From Nissolia schottii (taxonomy: Eukaryota > Streptophyta > Magnoliopsida > Fabales > Fabaceae), in contig QANU01011901.1 in assembly GCA_003254905.1 (NCBI GenBank), positions 1,062,078 to 1,126,077 of the forward strand: a stretch of 64,000 nucleotides of DNA, in the 5' to 3' direction. This document shows, piece after piece, positions 63,192 to 64,000 of this stretch. A program made the translations under genes and the position numbers. Every line of letters begins with the position of its first letter. Within the stretch, counting starts at the first letter, position 1. Below the pieces are notes generated by a model. That model searched no databases. It had not been told where the DNA came from and saw only the letters and a list, made by a program, of their open reading frames with translations.

Positions 63192-64000
63192 ACCCGTACA
63201 TGCACCCCTCTTTTATATGGTTTTATACGTAATTAGTGATGATTATACGTAAAACGTATAATTATACACAACGCGCGCCCAACCCTGAACCCCGTTCTCG
63301 TCATCGTTTTCGCTTATCATCTTCAACCCCTCATCCTCTAATCTTCAACTCTTGTTCTGTTATGTTCATCATCGTCATCCTCGTCATTCTTTCATCCTCT
63401 CATCCTCTCATCATCATTATCCTTCTCATCCTCCTCATCTTCATCCTCTTATCATGTCAAATTTGATTAAAATGGAATTAAAATGATAAAATATTGGTTT
63501 TCTTTTTAAAATAGATGAAATCGATCTTTAACAATGGTGGTAAGGGTCTATGTCGCAGAATATGAAATCTGAAAAGAGTGCACAATGTAATATGCAGATT
63601 ATAATATCAGATTTTTAATGCACAACATTATATGAATATGTGCACAAACATTATATGACCTTATGCACAAACATTAAGCATTTGTTTACAGCACTGTGAT
63701 TTTATTCAAACATAAATAAGTTCACAATCTTTATATATTTTTAGTGGGCAAAGTTTATGAAAATTAGTTCACATACATGTGTATACGCACTTTTATACAT
63801 TCTAATGCATAAATTTTACATCTATGCATATTACTTAATGCATAGTTAAGTATTTTTGTAGATTATGATATCAGATTTTTAGTGCACAAACATTATATGA
63901 ATATGTACACAAGCATTATATGACCTTGTGCACAAACATTAAGCACTTGTTCACAGCACTGTGATTTTATTCAAACATAAATAAGTTCACAATCTTTATA
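63187..64000. mobile_element. Relative of the 48-50 kb MULE, inverted, cut by the window edge
   Basis: From 63187 (TGACACACCCGTACATGCAC) the sequence is the diverged reverse complement of the right part of the 48163-50104 element. It has CGCGCG near the end, a CATCATC pyrimidine-rich block (63296-63450) matching the purine-rich GATGA block, then two copies of the 200-bp repeat (GTGCACAAACATTATATGA, TTACTTAATGCATA, AACATAAATAAGTTCACAAT). The left end of this copy would lie beyond 64000. Confidence 0.65.

Overview
The window reads as nuclear DNA of a eudicot plant, probably a rosid. The evidence is AT-rich intergenic DNA, short GT-AG introns and plant-only families (MORF organelle RNA-editing factor, plant PX-PH phospholipase D, clade-E-like PP2C, GH28 polygalacturonases). 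No species can be named from sequence alone. Coding exons were joined by eye; for every multi-exon gene the summed exon length is divisible by three and all splice sites but one are GT-AG.

Layout. 1-1.9 kb: intergenic. 1.9-7.5 kb (+): nucleolar Pumilio protein of the APUM24/Puf6 type, 17 exons. 8.1-9.2 kb (-): small J-domain protein, convergent with it. 9.2-13.5 kb: intergenic with a foldback element. 13.5-17.4 kb (+): class 3 (mono/diacylglycerol) lipase with one GC-AG intron. 17.7-18.0 kb (-): an unannotated snRNA-type gene (plant USE, TATA, Sm site, terminal hairpin, 3' box). 18.4-19.5 kb: candidate Mutator-like element with a GC-rich core. 19.9-21.7 kb (-): gamma-glutamylcyclotransferase-like protein. 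22.9-26.0 kb (-): PP2C phosphatase with a leader intron that carries a MITE. 27.4-36.9 kb (-): phospholipase D zeta, 20 exons. 38.3-38.9 kb (+): small glycine-rich single-exon gene. 41.2-43.3 kb (-): TPR protein with a long low-complexity N-terminus. 45.3-46.6 kb (-): MORF3-like RNA-editing factor. 48.1-50.3 kb: a hAT transposase remnant split by a 1.94-kb Mutator-like insertion that carries a ribosomal protein S17-like fragment. 52.3-54.1 and 56.2-57.9 kb (-): tandem pair of secreted polygalacturonases. 58-64 kb: AT-rich DNA with short hypothetical ORFs, a foldback MITE and, at the right edge, an inverted relative of the 48-50 kb element.

The genes are independent housekeeping and signalling loci (ribosome biogenesis, chaperone, lipid signalling, phosphatase, organelle RNA editing, cell-wall pectin breakdown) and do not form one pathway. 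The most notable non-coding features are the snRNA-like gene at about 17.75-17.92 kb and the nested transposons at 48-50 kb.
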